Shown here in pieces: positions 19,006-20,284 of a stretch of 20,284 bases of DNA. Every line of letters starts with the position of its first letter. Within the stretch, counting starts at the first letter, position 1. Source of the stretch: Larix sibirica (Eukaryota > Streptophyta > Pinopsida > Pinales > Pinaceae). A program made the position numbers and the translations under genes. The notes under the pieces are model-generated. The model saw only the letters and a program-made list of their open reading frames with translations, did not search any database and had not been told where the DNA came from. Location of the stretch: the NCBI GenBank assembly GCA_004151065.3, contig NWUY0304910242.1, forward strand, positions 9,469 through 29,752, in the 5' to 3' direction.

Positions 19006-19240
19006 AACCTCGAACCTCTACCCTGGATCTCTTCACCTCGCATAGCTCTGATCATCGCCGGTAGTCATTGCTTGAAGGTCATTGCCACTAACTAATAGCC
19101 TTTCCTCTTTGATTATAGCCGCTAGTCCACTCCCGGTTTGATTGCAAATTGAATTCTCTGACACAGCAAATTCTCTGACAATTCTGTTACGACAATCATA
19201 AGGGGTGAAGAGGACTCTTTCTGATATTTTATAAATATTT

Positions 19241-19323
19241 GATATGAGTAACTATACGTCCATGACATGTGCGAGTATATGAAGGGGTGGGTCATGATGG
19301 CAAGTATGATATGAGTAACTATA
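19241..19323 (+). repeat. Direct repeat of 16 bases, 67-base spacing
   Basis: GATATGAGTAACTATA occurs at 19241-19256 and 19308-19323, exactly. The second copy overlaps the 37-base repeat at 19281-19317 that recurs at the right edge of the window. Confidence 0.8.
19281..19317 (+). repeat. 37-base direct repeat, left copy (partner at 20248-20284)
   Basis: The 37 bases from GAAGGGGTGGGTCATGATGG to GATATGAGTA match 20248-20284 at 34 positions, 967 bases apart. The partner is cut by the window end, so the full match may be longer. One copy lies inside the supposed LTR and the other downstream of the primer-binding site. Confidence 0.85.
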
Positions 19324-20143
19324 ATGATATTACATTTTAAAAATCTTAATATTAGAGAGGATGCTTTCACATCATCAACAAATAAGAGGAGGAGTTGAAG
19401 GAAAATGTGTATGGAGTATGATGAAAATTCCTCTCATGTTCTAGGCTAAAGGAAGTGTGATATCAAGACTTAGCTATAATCCAACACCTACCCTCATCTA
19501 TTTTGGAATCAAGAAACAATTCGGGTTGCAAGCAGGTAAAATAAAGAAGAAAAGTCTCACCAAGGGATGGACATGTTTTTTTCCATGAGTTGGTCATCAG
19601 TGAGAGGAACATGAACAAATAATTTTGAGTATAATATATTTGTGTGATAGATTTTATATTTACGGGGATTCATTTTTTATTTTATCAATATATATATTTA
19701 TAGTTATTTTTGAACTATTAGATTTATTTGAACGATGCCCAATATAAGTAAATTAGAGTCTTCCACCCTCTTTATATTGTTTCAATTTTTGTTATATTTG
19801 ATTAAATAACTATTATTCATATTGTTATTTCAAAGAACGGTTATTTTCTTTAAAAGTCTTATGAGTCTTTCATAATTATGCATAAAAAAATATGTTAAAT
19901 GAGATTATGGTACCTATAATTTATAAAAATATATCTACATTGATATACCTATATTTTCAACTATTATTTCTCACCCTCTATTAATGAAAAAAATTCTTAG
20001 ACATGTAATCTTTAAATTGAAAATCTTGTTATTAAGGGATACCCTCTATGGCTACTAGATTCACGTAAAATAACTTAAGCATTTCTAGAGGGTGCCTTGG
20101 CATAGTTATCTAACCCAGACATCCCACAGAACAACATCCGAAT

Positions 20144-20161
20144 TGGCATCGTTGCCGGGGA
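20144..20161 (+). other. Primer-binding site for tRNA-Asp (LTR retrotransposon)
   Basis: TGGCATCGTTGCCGGGGA matches the complement of the 3' end of plant tRNA-Asp (TGGCGCCGTTGCCGGGGA) at 16 of 18 positions. This site primes minus-strand synthesis in several plant Ty3/gypsy lineages, Athila among them. The two differences are adjacent (GC to AT) and of the G-to-A and C-to-T kind, as expected from decay of a methylated element. It fixes the element's orientation: plus strand, with its body running off the right edge. Confidence 0.75.
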
Positions 20162-20247
20162 ATGAAGTTTATTTTGGTATTAAATGACAAAGAGAAAGCT
20201 TTGCTTCTTGTAGGTGAATAAAAGAAGAGCAACATGTTGACAAGAAT

Positions 20248-20284
20248 GAAGGGGTGCGTCATGATAGCAAGCATGATATGAGTA
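20248..20284 (+). repeat. 37-base direct repeat, right copy, cut by window end
   Basis: It matches 19281-19317 with three differences. It stands about 87 bases downstream of the primer-binding site, in what would be the element's leader. The sequence continues beyond the window, so it could be the edge of a longer repeat. Confidence 0.8.

Larger units (their letters stand above)
17430..19120 (+). repeat. Drifting short-repeat domain (GTCATTGCC / GATGCCAG words)
   Basis: About 1.7 kb is made of words of roughly 10-20 bases that change gradually along the sequence. Successive zones are: GTCATTGCCAG and GATGCCAGGTGTC (17430-17760); GGGCTAATAAGCTGCTTGGC, then CTAATCGAATGG (17775-18010); ACTCTTCTCACTGC, then CCTCTACTCA, CTACTACGTGC and GTCAGTGCTA (18020-18260); CAGTTGTACGTGACC, then TAGTCCGTGCCCCA (18265-18385); CTACTCGATGCC (18385-18540); a 61-65 base duplication (18554-18699); then GGTCAATGCC, ATACACGGGAG and CTCGACC words (18700-19030), returning to GGTCATTGCC near 19075. 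Local neighbours are much more alike than distant ones. Confidence 0.75.
19130..20143 (+). mobile_element. Probable 5' LTR region of a retrotransposon
   Basis: This AT-rich kilobase lies directly upstream of a tRNA-Asp primer-binding site, the position a 5' LTR must occupy. A candidate LTR end, CA in ACAACA (20131-20136), lies eight bases before the binding site. TATA-like runs (ATATATATATTTATAG near 19690) could serve as promoter. The 5' border, normally TG, is not fixed by the sequence in hand because the second LTR lies outside the window. The minus-strand frame at 19122-19370 is probably fortuitous. No coding domain is visible before the window ends. Confidence 0.5.

Noticed and set aside
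17430-19120. Possible CRISPR-like array because of short recurrent words
   Set aside because: Units are not constant, there are no regular unique spacers, and the sequence is plant-like.

Overview
The window looks like plant DNA, most likely from a seed plant. No intact, recognisable gene was found. Three features point to a plant: a decayed nuclear-type pentatricopeptide-repeat (PPR) gene, a Ty3/gypsy reverse-transcriptase remnant, and a retrotransposon primer-binding site complementary to plant tRNA-Asp. The stretches between them (about 1.4-2.7 kb, 11.4-13.4 kb, 15.8-17.4 kb) have the balanced, purine-rich look of plant mitochondrial spacer. I therefore infer either an expanded mitochondrial genome that has taken up nuclear fragments, or a nuclear region with organellar insertions. 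No rRNA, tRNA, group II intron domain V or standard mitochondrial gene was seen, so the compartment is not settled.

Layout. 1-2.9 kb: unassigned sequence with a few small open frames. 3.07-4.44 kb, minus strand: a PPR pseudogene resembling Arabidopsis At2g17140, broken by frameshifts, a stop and an apparent internal loss. 4.4-6.6 kb: spacer with short drifting tandem words and a hairpin. 6.6-10.5 kb: an unusual AT-rich block saturated with AGCT, CTAG, TAATCA and TTACTA words and almost free of open frames. 10.54-11.35 kb, plus strand: a Ty3/gypsy RT pseudogene that ends just before its catalytic YxDD box. 11.4-13.4 kb: spacer. 13.4-15.6 kb: several separate families of imperfect local repeats, some able to fold into hairpins. 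15.8-17.4 kb: mitochondrial-like spacer with small unknown minus-strand frames. 17.43-19.12 kb: a long domain of repeats whose unit changes gradually along its length. 19.1-20.28 kb: an AT-rich probable LTR, then a tRNA-Asp primer-binding site and the start of an element that runs off the window.

Nothing here works as an operon or pathway. The unifying theme is repeated local duplication (units of 7 to about 110 bases) followed by divergence, seen independently in many places, plus captured and decayed nuclear sequence. The two most unusual stretches are the AGCT-rich block and the drifting-repeat domain. Open frames offered as hypothetical genes are low-confidence and several may be chance.
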